64,000 nucleotides of DNA, taken from positions 47,058-111,057 of the forward strand of contig NZ_FNXE01000005.1 of the NCBI RefSeq assembly GCF_900108395.1, read 5' to 3'. The position numbers were made by a program, and so were the translations under genes. The notes under the pieces are model-generated. The model was not told the origin of the DNA, searched no databases, and was given only the letters and a program-made list of their open reading frames with translations. The first letter of the stretch is position 1; each line of letters begins with the position of its first letter. This stretch comes from Paenimyroides marinum (GTDB lineage Bacteria; Bacteroidota; Bacteroidia; Flavobacteriales; Flavobacteriaceae). This document shows, piece by piece, positions 1-7,531 of this stretch.

Positions 1-50
1 CAAAGGCGGGACAAATCAAATAGTAATTAACATTTAAAATTTCAAGTACA

Positions 51-683
51 ATGAAAAAAGTATTGTATCTGGTGTGTACGGCACTAATGCTTGCCGTAGC
101 ACCGTCAGCAAAAGCTCAATTTGTAGTAACTGACCCTGCAAATTTAGCATCAGGTATTCTCAACAGTGCGAACGAAATCGTACAGACTTCCTCGACTGTT
201 AGCAATGTGATTAAGAACTTCAACGAAGTTAAAAAGGTCTATGAGCAAGGCAAGGAATATTACGACAAGCTAAAGGCTGTCAATAACCTTGTAAAAGATG
301 CCCGCAAGGTGCAACAGACTGTTTTGCTGGTAGGCGATGTTTCAGAAATGTATGTTCAGAATTTCGGCAAAATGATGAACGACCCGAATTTTTCCGCACA
401 GGAATTGTCGGCTATCGCAAATGGTTACTCGGCTTTACTGAATGAAAGTACCGAACTGCTCAAAGAGCTGAAACAGATTGTAACCTCTACAAGCCTGTCA
501 TTGAATGACAAAGAGCGTATGGATATTATAGACCGAGTTTACAAAGAGGTCAAGGAATATCACAGCTTGGTAAGATACTACACGAATAAAAATATCTCTG
601 TAAGTATCCTGCGTGCAAAGAAACAGAATAATACCAAACGAGTGCTTGACCTCTATGGAACTCCCAACCAAAAATACTGGTAG
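51..683 (+). CDS. traI: Conjugative transposon protein TraI (DUF4141)
   Basis: This 210-residue protein resembles TraI of Bacteroidota conjugative transposons (DUF4141). It has a signal peptide ending near ASAKA-Q (residues 1-22), so it is exported to the periplasm. The mature part is almost all helical, with long heptad-like stretches (about 30-95 and 130-190), suggesting a channel-associated coiled-coil protein. It heads the visible transfer operon and is followed after 2 bases by traJ. The start is the ATG after an AT-rich leader and matches the signal peptide. Family assignment is firm; the molecular role in the mating channel is only inferred. Confidence 0.9.
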   Translation: MKKVLYLVCTALMLAVAPSAKAQFVVTDPANLASGILNSANEIVQTSSTVSNVIKNFNEVKKVYEQGKEYYDKLKAVNNLVKDARKVQQTVLLVGDVSEMYVQNFGKMMNDPNFSAQELSAIANGYSALLNESTELLKELKQIVTSTSLSLNDKERMDIIDRVYKEVKEYHSLVRYYTNKNISVSILRAKKQNNTKRVLDLYGTPNQKYW

Positions 684-685
684 TT

Positions 686-1681
686 ATGGAATTTAATAAT
701 CTTCACGAAGTCCTACGCTCATTGTACGATGAGATGCTCCCACTGTCCGCCGATATGGCGGCAGTGGCTAAAGGTGTAGCTGGTTTGGGGGCTTTGTTCT
801 ATGTCGCCATAAAAGTATGGCAGGCATTGAGTAGAGCCGAACCCATTGATATGTACCCGTTGCTCCGTCCTTTTGCTTTGGGTATCTGTATTATGTTCTT
901 CCCGACTATCGTATTGGGAACAATCAATGCTGTGTTAAGCCCTGTTGTACAAGGTACACACGCCATTCTCGAAAATCAGGTGCTTGACCTCAACGATTTG
1001 CAAGCTAAAAAAGACCTCTTGGAAAGGGAAGCGATGTTGCGAAATCCCGAAACTGCCTATTTGGTGTCCAATGAGGAATTTGATAACAAGCTCGAAGAAT
1101 TGGGCTGGTCGCCGGGCGACCTGATTACGATGTCGGGTATGTATATGGATAGGTTTGCCTATCAGACCGAACAGGCAATCAAAAATTGGTTTCGCAACCT
1201 GTTGGAAGTCCTGTTTCAAGCTGCGGCTTTAGTCATTGATACCATAAGGACATTTTTCCTAATCGTCCTGTCCATACTCGGGCCGATAGCCTTTGCGATA
1301 AGTGTGTGGGATGATTTTCAGTCCACACTCACGCAATGGCTGACCCGATATGTAAGCGTGTATCTGTGGTTGCCCGTGGCTGACCTGTTCAGCTCTATGC
1401 TTGCCAAAATACAATCCCTCATTATCGAAAAGGATATAGCAATGCTTGCCGACCCGACTTACATTCCTGATACTTCCAATACTGTGTATATCATCTTTAT
1501 GATAATCGGTATCGTGGGTTACTTCACTATCCCGACGGTAACAGGCTGGATTATTCAGGCAGGTGGTGCAGGAAACTTTACCCGTAACGTAAACCAAGCG
1601 GCAATGAAAACCGGAAATATCGCCGGAGCCGGAACAGGTTCGGCAGTTGGAAATATCGGTGGTAAGCTAATGGGAAAATAA
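686..1681 (+). CDS. traJ: Conjugative transposon protein TraJ
   Basis: A 331-residue polytopic inner-membrane protein of the TraJ family, which plays a VirB6-like role in Bacteroidota type IV secretion systems. Hydrophobic segments lie near residues 25-50, 68-95, 175-210 and 265-292, with a soluble loop of roughly residues 98-165. The C-terminal tail is rich in Gly, Ala and Asn, with no hydrophobic segment. It is translationally close to traI (2-base gap) and 24 bases ahead of traK. Order and size match CTnDOT-type operons. No truncation is seen. Confidence 0.9.
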   Translation: MEFNNLHEVLRSLYDEMLPLSADMAAVAKGVAGLGALFYVAIKVWQALSRAEPIDMYPLLRPFALGICIMFFPTIVLGTINAVLSPVVQGTHAILENQVLDLNDLQAKKDLLEREAMLRNPETAYLVSNEEFDNKLEELGWSPGDLITMSGMYMDRFAYQTEQAIKNWFRNLLEVLFQAAALVIDTIRTFFLIVLSILGPIAFAISVWDDFQSTLTQWLTRYVSVYLWLPVADLFSSMLAKIQSLIIEKDIAMLADPTYIPDTSNTVYIIFMIIGIVGYFTIPTVTGWIIQAGGAGNFTRNVNQAAMKTGNIAGAGTGSAVGNIGGKLMGK

Positions 1682-1705
1682 AAACAATTAAATCATTAAA
1701 AGGAA

Positions 1706-2329
1706 ATGGAATTTAAAACATTAAGAAATATAGAAAACAGCTTTCGGCAGATACGATTGTACGCCATTGTATTTGCCGTTCTCTGTACCAGTGTGGTAGG
1801 ATATACCGTGTGGAAATCGTACAGCTTTGCGGACGAGCAAAGGCAAAAAATCTATGTATTGGATAACGGCAAATCTTTGATGCTCGCTTTGTCGCAAGAT
1901 GCAAGTATCAACCGTCCTGTGGAAGCAAGAGAACACGTCAGACGGTTTCACGAACTGTTCTTTACGCTCGCACCCGACAAAAATGCGATTGAAAGCAATA
2001 TGAGTAGAGCATTCAATCTTGCCGACAAATCCGCCTTTGACTATTACAAAGACTTATCGGAGAAAGGTTATTACTCCCGTATCATATCTGGAAATGTTCA
2101 GCAACGCATCGAGGTAGATAGTGTCGTGTGCAACTTCGACACCTATCCGTATGCGGTGCGTACCTACGCCAAACAGTTCATTATACGGTCAAGTAATGTA
2201 ACACGTCGTAACCTGATTACTTCCTGCTATCTCGTGAACTCAGTACGTTCCGACAACAATCCGCAAGGCTTCAACATCGAAAAGTTTGCGGTAATAGAAA
2301 ACAGGGATATAGAAGTCATAAACCGCTAA
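1706..2329 (+). CDS. traK: Conjugative transposon protein TraK
   Basis: A 207-residue TraK-family protein, VirB8-like in layout. It has a short cytoplasmic N-terminus with the motif LRNIENSFRQIRLYA, one membrane segment (about residues 18-37) and a periplasmic domain. In Bacteroidota ICEs it is a structural component of the mating apparatus, anchored in the inner membrane and contacting TraJ and TraM. It sits between traJ and a short unknown gene. Length and order are normal, so the call is secure. Confidence 0.9.
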   Translation: MEFKTLRNIENSFRQIRLYAIVFAVLCTSVVGYTVWKSYSFADEQRQKIYVLDNGKSLMLALSQDASINRPVEAREHVRRFHELFFTLAPDKNAIESNMSRAFNLADKSAFDYYKDLSEKGYYSRIISGNVQQRIEVDSVVCNFDTYPYAVRTYAKQFIIRSSNVTRRNLITSCYLVNSVRSDNNPQGFNIEKFAVIENRDIEVINR

Positions 2330-2341
2330 AAAACCACGGAT

Positions 2342-2773
2342 ATGAAACAGTTACTTGATTTAGACACATTCGCAAAAACGCTGAACGATAAAGGATATGA
2401 CGGTTATTTCCATACGGAAGCATCATACCCCGACAAAATCAAAGACAGCCTAAATGGTTTTTTGGAGGCTTGCAAAAATGGTGCGGATAAACCAATGCTA
2501 CCCAATATGCTGATGCTGAAAACCTACCTGCAATGGAATGGTGATGACAAACCAAGAGTTGAATGCAATATGTGGGTAAAGTATGAAGATGGTCTTTTCG
2601 ATGTACAGAAAATGAATATTGAAAGAACTGACCAATATGGGCATTTATTGAAGCAGTTAAAACTGACAGACCTTTCCACAGGTACAGTGCCGACCCGAAA
2701 AGAAGCTATTGCATTGGTGTCCGATGCTCCTAAACAAAAGTTGTCTTCACAAGGCAGACGGTTTAGGATGTGA
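2342..2773 (+). CDS. Unknown ICE protein between traK and traL
   Basis: A 143-residue soluble protein with no signal peptide or membrane segment. It starts MKQLLDLDTFAKTLNDKGYD and ends in a basic tail (SSQGRRFRM). It lies 12 bases after traK and 20 bases before traL, so it is almost certainly cotranscribed with the mating genes. CTnDOT has no gene at this place, so it is a lineage-specific insertion in the tra operon. I do not recognise a domain. The basic tail might bind nucleic acid or an acidic partner, but that is speculation. Confidence 0.75.
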   Translation: MKQLLDLDTFAKTLNDKGYDGYFHTEASYPDKIKDSLNGFLEACKNGADKPMLPNMLMLKTYLQWNGDDKPRVECNMWVKYEDGLFDVQKMNIERTDQYGHLLKQLKLTDLSTGTVPTRKEAIALVSDAPKQKLSSQGRRFRM

Positions 2774-2793
2774 TAACCGATAATCAATAAGGT

Positions 2794-3081
2794 ATGAAAA
2801 AATATAGAGCAAATATGGAAAGGTACTTTGACAGGCTGGACGAGCGTTGGCGGGCATTGCCAATACGCAAACAGCACCGATACACACTGTATCTCTTTGT
2901 CGGTTATTTTCTGATGACCGCAGGGATAATTTTCAAAGTGTGGTACGATACGTCAAAGTCCGATAACAATATGCACATCGAACATATTGAAAACCCTGTC
3001 CTCAAAAAAAATGAACGTCCTGCAAGCCCGCAGGACACATTATCAACAATTCTAAAAAATAAGTTTTATGAAAGAAAATGA
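2794..3081 (+). CDS. traL: Conjugative transposon protein TraL (DUF3989)
   Basis: A 95-residue small inner-membrane protein matching the TraL/DUF3989 family. It has a charged cytoplasmic N-terminus (RLDERWRALPIRKQHRY), a single membrane helix (about residues 30-50) and a polar C-terminus. Its end overlaps the start of traM by 14 bases, pointing to translational coupling. TraL is a required small subunit in CTnDOT-like transfer systems; its exact contact partners are not known from sequence. Confidence 0.85.
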   Translation: MKKYRANMERYFDRLDERWRALPIRKQHRYTLYLFVGYFLMTAGIIFKVWYDTSKSDNNMHIEHIENPVLKKNERPASPQDTLSTILKNKFYERK

Positions 3082-4405
3082 GAATAAAAAATCGGTTGTT
3101 CGGGTAACGGAAAGTAACCCGAACGAAACCGCTGATGTCCTGCAAGACGGTACTCAGAACAAATCCGAAAAACTCAAAAAGCCATTGATTTTTGGTTTAA
3201 TGGGGGTTGTTTTCGTGGGTTGTATGTATTTGATTTTTAAACCGTCGGAAGACAAAAAGGAAATCGAAAATATCGGTCTGAACGATGCCGTTCCGCAAGC
3301 CACCGGAGCCGGAATGCCCGACAATAAAGGTAAGGCTTACGAATTGGAAATGCTCGAACAGAAAGAGCAAGAAAAACGCAATGCACTTGCCACACTTTCG
3401 GACTATTGGAATACCGAAGACAGCGATGAACCGATGGACGAATTTCCCGAAGAAGACGAAAGCTATGATTATAGTGGCAGAAATTCGGGAGGAAATGGAA
3501 ATCCTGCTTTGAACAGCTACCGCAATATGCAAAGCACATTGGGTTCATTCTATCAGGACGATAATTCGGAAACAATAGAACTCCAAAGACAGTTGGACGA
3601 ACTCAAAGAACAATTAGCGGAACAAAATGTACCCAAGCCTGTAACCGTAGATGACCAACTTGCCTTAATGGAGAAATCCTATGAAATGGCGGCAAAGTAT
3701 CTTCCGTCTAATACCAACACAAGCACCGCAGAAACCCTACCTGCAAACGGTACAGCATCGGAAACTTCGGGGGCTAATCAAAAAGAGCATTTTGTATCGT
3801 TTACACCGACAAGGAAAAATACCGTTTCAGCCCTGTACCGTGAGCCTACCGATAGTGCTTTTTTAGCCGATTGGAGCGAAACCCGAAACAGAGGGTTTTA
3901 TACCGCAGGTGCTGTAGAACAGGTGGTACAACCGAAAAACAGTATCAAAGCCTGTGTACACGATGCACAAACGGTAGTTGGCGAAACAGGAGTGCGTTTG
4001 CGATTGTTAGAGCCTGCCCAAACACCACAGCGTAAAATCCCACAAGGAACGATTGTAACGGCTAATGCCAAGTTTCAAGGTGGGCGTTTGCAACTTAAAA
4101 TTACCTCGATAGAATTGGAGGGCAATATTATCCCTGTGGATATTACCATTTATGATTTGGACGGACAGCAAGGTCTGTACGTTCCGTATTCTCCCGAAAT
4201 GAACGCCCTTACCGAAATGGCGGGCAATATGAGCCAAACAGGCGGAACGAGCGTAATGCTAACGCAAAATGCCGGACAACAGGTTGCGGCGGATTTAAGT
4301 CGTGGCGTGGTACAGGGTATTTCGGGCTATTTCGCCAAAAAGGTGCGAACGCCAAAGGTTACGCTAAAGGCAGGACACCAAGTCTTTTTGGTATCTAAAA
4401 AATAA
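3068..4405 (+). CDS. traM: Conjugative transposon protein TraM
   Basis: A 445-residue VirB10-like component that spans the envelope. A cytoplasmic N-terminus of about 37 residues is followed by one membrane helix (about 38-58), an acidic coiled-coil stretch (about 95-190), and a C-terminal barrel-type domain (about 255-445) with the TraM motif GTIVTANAKFQGGRLQLKI. The start overlaps traL. The acidic linker (DSDEPMDEFPEEDESYDY) is typical of the family. It is expected to bridge the inner membrane to outer-membrane TraN. Confidence 0.92.
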   Translation: MKENENKKSVVRVTESNPNETADVLQDGTQNKSEKLKKPLIFGLMGVVFVGCMYLIFKPSEDKKEIENIGLNDAVPQATGAGMPDNKGKAYELEMLEQKEQEKRNALATLSDYWNTEDSDEPMDEFPEEDESYDYSGRNSGGNGNPALNSYRNMQSTLGSFYQDDNSETIELQRQLDELKEQLAEQNVPKPVTVDDQLALMEKSYEMAAKYLPSNTNTSTAETLPANGTASETSGANQKEHFVSFTPTRKNTVSALYREPTDSAFLADWSETRNRGFYTAGAVEQVVQPKNSIKACVHDAQTVVGETGVRLRLLEPAQTPQRKIPQGTIVTANAKFQGGRLQLKITSIELEGNIIPVDITIYDLDGQQGLYVPYSPEMNALTEMAGNMSQTGGTSVMLTQNAGQQVAADLSRGVVQGISGYFAKKVRTPKVTLKAGHQVFLVSKK

Positions 4406-4429
4406 TGTTGAACTCAAATAATTAAAACA

Positions 4430-5332
4430 ATGAACAATCTTTTTAAATCAATCTGGGCGGTTGCCCTTACTGTAGGCTTTGCCGTAACCTCATTTGCACA
4501 AGATAGTGCAACTGCAAAAACTCCGCTTGCTTTGGGCAAGATAGAGCCGTATAAAATGCAAGTTACCTACGACAAAACTTCGCATTTGATTTTCCCGACC
4601 GCCATTCGGTATGTGGATTTGGGTAGCGAATATTTGATTGCAGGAAAAGCTGAAGATGCGGAAAACGTCTTGCGTGTGAAAGCATCGATAAGGGATTTTG
4701 AAGCGGAAACCAACTTTTCCGTAATTACCAATGACGGACGTTTTTACTCTTTTAATGTGTATTATAGTGGCTATCCCGATGCGTTGAGCTATGACCTTTT
4801 GACTATGCAAAAGGCAGTAGATAAAGCCAACGGAAACGATGTGCTTTTTGAAGAATTGGGCAATAACTCTCCGTCTTTGGCAGGCTTGCTGTTGGAAACC
4901 ATTTACAAGAAAGACAAGCGTATTGTAAAGCATATCGGAGCAAAGAGCTTCGGTATTCAGTTTATTTTGAAAGGGATTTACATACACAACGGCAAATACT
5001 ATTTCCATACGGAAGTAAGAAACCGTACCAATGTGCCGTTTGAGATTGATTTTGTCAATTTCAAGGTCGTAGATAAAAAGGTAGCCAAACGTACCGTAGT
5101 GCAGGAACGCCCATTGATACCGCTACGAACTTACAAACCTTTGGAAGACGGCATAAACGGAAAATCTACCGGACAAAATGTGTTCCTGTTAGACCAATTC
5201 ACGATTGCCGATGACAAGGTATTGCTGATTGAGATTTTCGAGAAAAACGGGGGCAGACATCAAACCCTGCAAATCGAAAATTCGGACTTAATCAAAGCCC
5301 GATTGATTAACGATATGCACCTTAAATTTTAG
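4430..5332 (+). CDS. traN: Conjugative transposon protein TraN
   Basis: A 300-residue exported protein of the Bacteroidota TraN family, VirB9-like. The signal peptide ends near AVTSFA-Q (about residue 23). The mature part starts with a beta-rich domain containing SHLIFPTAIRYVDLGS, the hallmark of DUF4138/TraN, and ends with a second beta domain. It follows traM by 24 bases and precedes traO by 21. It is expected to form the outer-membrane-proximal ring with TraM and TraO. Confidence 0.92.
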   Translation: MNNLFKSIWAVALTVGFAVTSFAQDSATAKTPLALGKIEPYKMQVTYDKTSHLIFPTAIRYVDLGSEYLIAGKAEDAENVLRVKASIRDFEAETNFSVITNDGRFYSFNVYYSGYPDALSYDLLTMQKAVDKANGNDVLFEELGNNSPSLAGLLLETIYKKDKRIVKHIGAKSFGIQFILKGIYIHNGKYYFHTEVRNRTNVPFEIDFVNFKVVDKKVAKRTVVQERPLIPLRTYKPLEDGINGKSTGQNVFLLDQFTIADDKVLLIEIFEKNGGRHQTLQIENSDLIKARLINDMHLKF

Positions 5333-5353
5333 TAACCTTTTAAAACAAGAACA

Positions 5354-5914
5354 ATGAAAAAGTATATCTATACCGTGATGCTACTCTTTGTGGCCATCAC
5401 GGTTGCACAGGCACAGCGAATGTTGCCCAAACAGAAAGGATTGGAGGTAAGCACAGGCATACTGTCCAATGACAAAATCGGTAACGATTATTATATCAAT
5501 CTTGGTATGACCGTAAACGGCAAAAACGGAAATTATCAGCTATGGGCGTTGGAATATACGCACCAATCCCACGATTACAAGGACATTCGCATACCACAGG
5601 AAACCTATACAGCAGAGGGTGGTTACAGTTTCTTCTTGTTGGGCGATACCCGAAAAAACATCACGCTGAACTTCGGTATAACAGGCGTGGTGGGTTACGA
5701 AAGTATCAATCGTGGCGAAGCAATGTTGTATGACGGAGCAAGGATATTGAGCGAGGACAATTTTGTTTACGGAGCTGGCGGACGGCTCACATTTGAAACG
5801 TACCTGTCAGACCGATTTGTACTTGTCCTGCAAGGGCGTACAAAGGTCTTATGGGGTACGGATTTGGAACAATTCCGACCGTCCGCAGGTGTGGGATTAA
5901 GGTTTAATTTTTAA
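5354..5914 (+). CDS. traO: Conjugative transposon protein TraO
   Basis: A 186-residue protein of the TraO family. It has an N-terminal signal peptide (MKKYIYTVMLLFVAITVAQA) and a small beta-barrel-like body with alternating aromatic and Gly residues, ending in GLRFNF, a typical outer-membrane C-terminus. It probably sits in the outer membrane beside TraN. It is 12 bases before traQ. In CTnDOT a primase gene, traP, stands between traO and traQ; it is absent here. Confidence 0.9.
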   Translation: MKKYIYTVMLLFVAITVAQAQRMLPKQKGLEVSTGILSNDKIGNDYYINLGMTVNGKNGNYQLWALEYTHQSHDYKDIRIPQETYTAEGGYSFFLLGDTRKNITLNFGITGVVGYESINRGEAMLYDGARILSEDNFVYGAGGRLTFETYLSDRFVLVLQGRTKVLWGTDLEQFRPSAGVGLRFNF

Positions 5915-5926
5915 AACGTAGAAGCG

Positions 5927-6376
5927 ATGATAGCAATATTTAATAAATTCAGAACAGGATTACTGCCGATATATGTACTCTTGGCAATCCTCACGGCTTC
6001 GGTTTCTTTGGTATCTTGTAGCAAAGATGATGACCTCGAAATACAGAACGATTTTCCTTTTGAGGTCAATGTAATGCCTGTACCCAAAGGCGTAGCCAAT
6101 GGGCAGACCGTAGAAATACGCATTACCATTCAGCGAACAGGCAATTACCAAAATACGCAATACTACCTCCGCTATTTCCAATTTGATGGACAAGGCACAC
6201 TTCAGTATTATGACGAACCGCCATATCTGCCGAACGATTTGTACCCTTTACAGGCGGAGCAATTCCGGTTGTACTACACTTCAACATCTGCCGTATCACA
6301 AGCCTTTGAGGTTTGGATTTCGGACAGTTTTGGGAACGAAAAGCAAATTAGTTTTCAGTTCAACAATACTGATTAA
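5927..6376 (+). CDS. traQ: TraQ-like lipoprotein (DUF3872)
   Basis: A 149-residue DUF3872 protein, the TraQ family of Bacteroidota conjugative transposons. The signal peptide ends in a lipobox-like SLVSC (about residues 27-31), so it should be a lipoprotein. The mature domain is beta-rich, with a conserved YYLRYFQFDGQGTL segment. It is the last gene of the visible transfer operon and is followed within 50 bases by a strong terminator. Confidence 0.85.
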   Translation: MIAIFNKFRTGLLPIYVLLAILTASVSLVSCSKDDDLEIQNDFPFEVNVMPVPKGVANGQTVEIRITIQRTGNYQNTQYYLRYFQFDGQGTLQYYDEPPYLPNDLYPLQAEQFRLYYTSTSAVSQAFEVWISDSFGNEKQISFQFNNTD

Positions 6377-6395
6377 GAACAATAGAAATGAAGCT

Positions 6396-6426
6396 AAAAA
6401 ACCGACTTTACGCAGGTCGGTTTTTT
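6396..6426 (+). terminator. Terminator of the tra operon
   Basis: A GC-rich stem (AAAACCGAC paired with GTCGGTTTT) is followed by a T run about 20 bases after the traQ stop. It closes the transfer operon. Confidence 0.85.
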
Positions 6427-6489
6427 GCTTTTTAGCTTTCGGTGTAGGATGATTTTGTTTAAATTTACTTCATTATAAATCATAAAGCT

Positions 6490-6777
6490 ATGGATACAGT
6501 TACGGCTCAATTGGTGTTTGGTATTATTGTTATCGTTGTTGGTATAGGGCTTATCTATTGGATAAACCGCAGGAAATTTTACAGACGTAATGCTATGGGT
6601 GCAGAAGGCTTTTCAAGTTTTGAAGCATCGGTTTTTACACGCTTTATTGAGCGTATCGGTAAATGGATTGCCTACCTTTTGATTATTGTAGGTGCTATTT
6701 GTATATGGACTTACAGCCAAATGAAAAAGGATAAAGAAAAACAGGAAGTAAGGACAGAGCAACCTGCCCAACGCTGA
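6490..6777 (+). CDS. Small two-helix membrane protein of the ICE
   Basis: A 95-residue protein with two predicted membrane helices (about residues 8-25 and 57-76), a basic cytoplasmic loop (NRRKFYRRNAMG) and a charged C-terminal tail. It stands alone between two terminators, so it has its own transcript. I recall similar small proteins in Bacteroidota ICEs carrying unsupported transporter names. Nothing in the sequence supports transport, and no function is assigned. Confidence 0.7.
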   Translation: MDTVTAQLVFGIIVIVVGIGLIYWINRRKFYRRNAMGAEGFSSFEASVFTRFIERIGKWIAYLLIIVGAICIWTYSQMKKDKEKQEVRTEQPAQR

Positions 6778-6796
6778 TACGCATACTTTCGATATT

Positions 6797-6832
6797 AAAA
6801 TCGGATAGCCCAAAAGGTTATCCGATTTTTTG
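6797..6832 (+). terminator. Terminator after the small membrane protein
   Basis: An inverted repeat AAAATCGGATA / TATCCGATTTT with a T run lies 20 bases after the stop codon at 6777. Confidence 0.8.
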
Positions 6833-6948
6833 TTTTATGGCAAACGTAAACCGCCAAATACTGCCTTTCAACGCCAATGGGTGCAACATTTCCAAATCTT
6901 GCAACAACCCTTAATATCTTCAACTTCCACAGCAAAATTGAGCAAACA

Positions 6949-7260
6949 ATGGAAGTTATCGCAATACAAAAATCCGTATTGAACGGAATGAAAAATGAGC
7001 TGGAAGCACTTTTGGAATTGACCGAAAACGCTACCCGAAAATACAATCCCATTTTCAAAGGGGAGCAATGGCTCGATAACCAGGAAGTGTGTCTGATGAT
7101 GAACATTACCAAACGGACATTGCAGACCTATAAGGACAAAGGGCTTTTGCCATACTCCAGACTGAACCGCAAGAATTATTATAAACGCTCGGACGTACAG
7201 GCTCTGCTCGATGCTGTACATCCGAACAATACCAACAACAATGGATTTACTGACGAATGA
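6949..7260 (+). CDS. Helix-turn-helix (MerR/excisionase-like) protein 1
   Basis: A 103-residue protein. Its C-terminal half holds an excisionase-type winged HTH: WLDNQEVCLMMNITKRTLQT (about residues 40-59), then YKDKGLLPYSRLNRKNYYKR. The N-terminal part is an amphipathic helix that may dimerise. I chose the ATG at 6949, preceded by AGCAAACA, over an upstream in-frame ATG because homologues begin with a short helix. It overlaps the next, paralogous gene by 20 bases. Proteins of this type regulate excision or transfer in Bacteroidota ICEs. Confidence 0.85.
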   Translation: MEVIAIQKSVLNGMKNELEALLELTENATRKYNPIFKGEQWLDNQEVCLMMNITKRTLQTYKDKGLLPYSRLNRKNYYKRSDVQALLDAVHPNNTNNNGFTDE

Positions 7261-7531
7261 AGCCGAAGAAATCATCGCACAACAGGAGATGATTATGCAG
7301 TTGCGAAACCGTATCGAACAAATACTGAAAAACTACCGTCCTGTAATGAACGGAGAAATCTATTTATCGGGCGAAGATGTATGCAAGCTGTTACACATCA
7401 GCAAACGAACTTTACAGCAATATCGTGATGATAATATCCTGCCTTACATTCAGATTGGAGGCAAGATTATCTATAAGGAGACGGATTTGCTGGGTATATT
7501 AGAGCAAAACTATATCCGCCACAAACCCTAA
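7241..7531 (+). CDS. Helix-turn-helix (MerR/excisionase-like) protein 2
   Basis: A 96-residue paralogue of the preceding gene, with the same layout: an N-terminal helix, then the HTH YLSGEDVCKLLHISKRTLQQ and the wing YRDDNILPYIQIGGKIIYKE. The ATG at 7241 lies inside the end of the first gene, so the two are translationally coupled. The pair probably acts together, for example as a heteromeric regulator or as excision factors. The end overlaps the stop of the convergent polymerase gene by four bases. Confidence 0.85.
   Translation: MDLLTNEAEEIIAQQEMIMQLRNRIEQILKNYRPVMNGEIYLSGEDVCKLLHISKRTLQQYRDDNILPYIQIGGKIIYKETDLLGILEQNYIRHKP

Noticed and set aside
1..50. Possible end of an upstream transfer gene such as traG
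   Set aside because: Fewer than 17 codons are visible in any frame and no frame shows a recognisable C-terminus.
4490..5008. A 172-codon leftward ORF
   Set aside because: It is fully antisense to traN, which has family motifs and a signal peptide.
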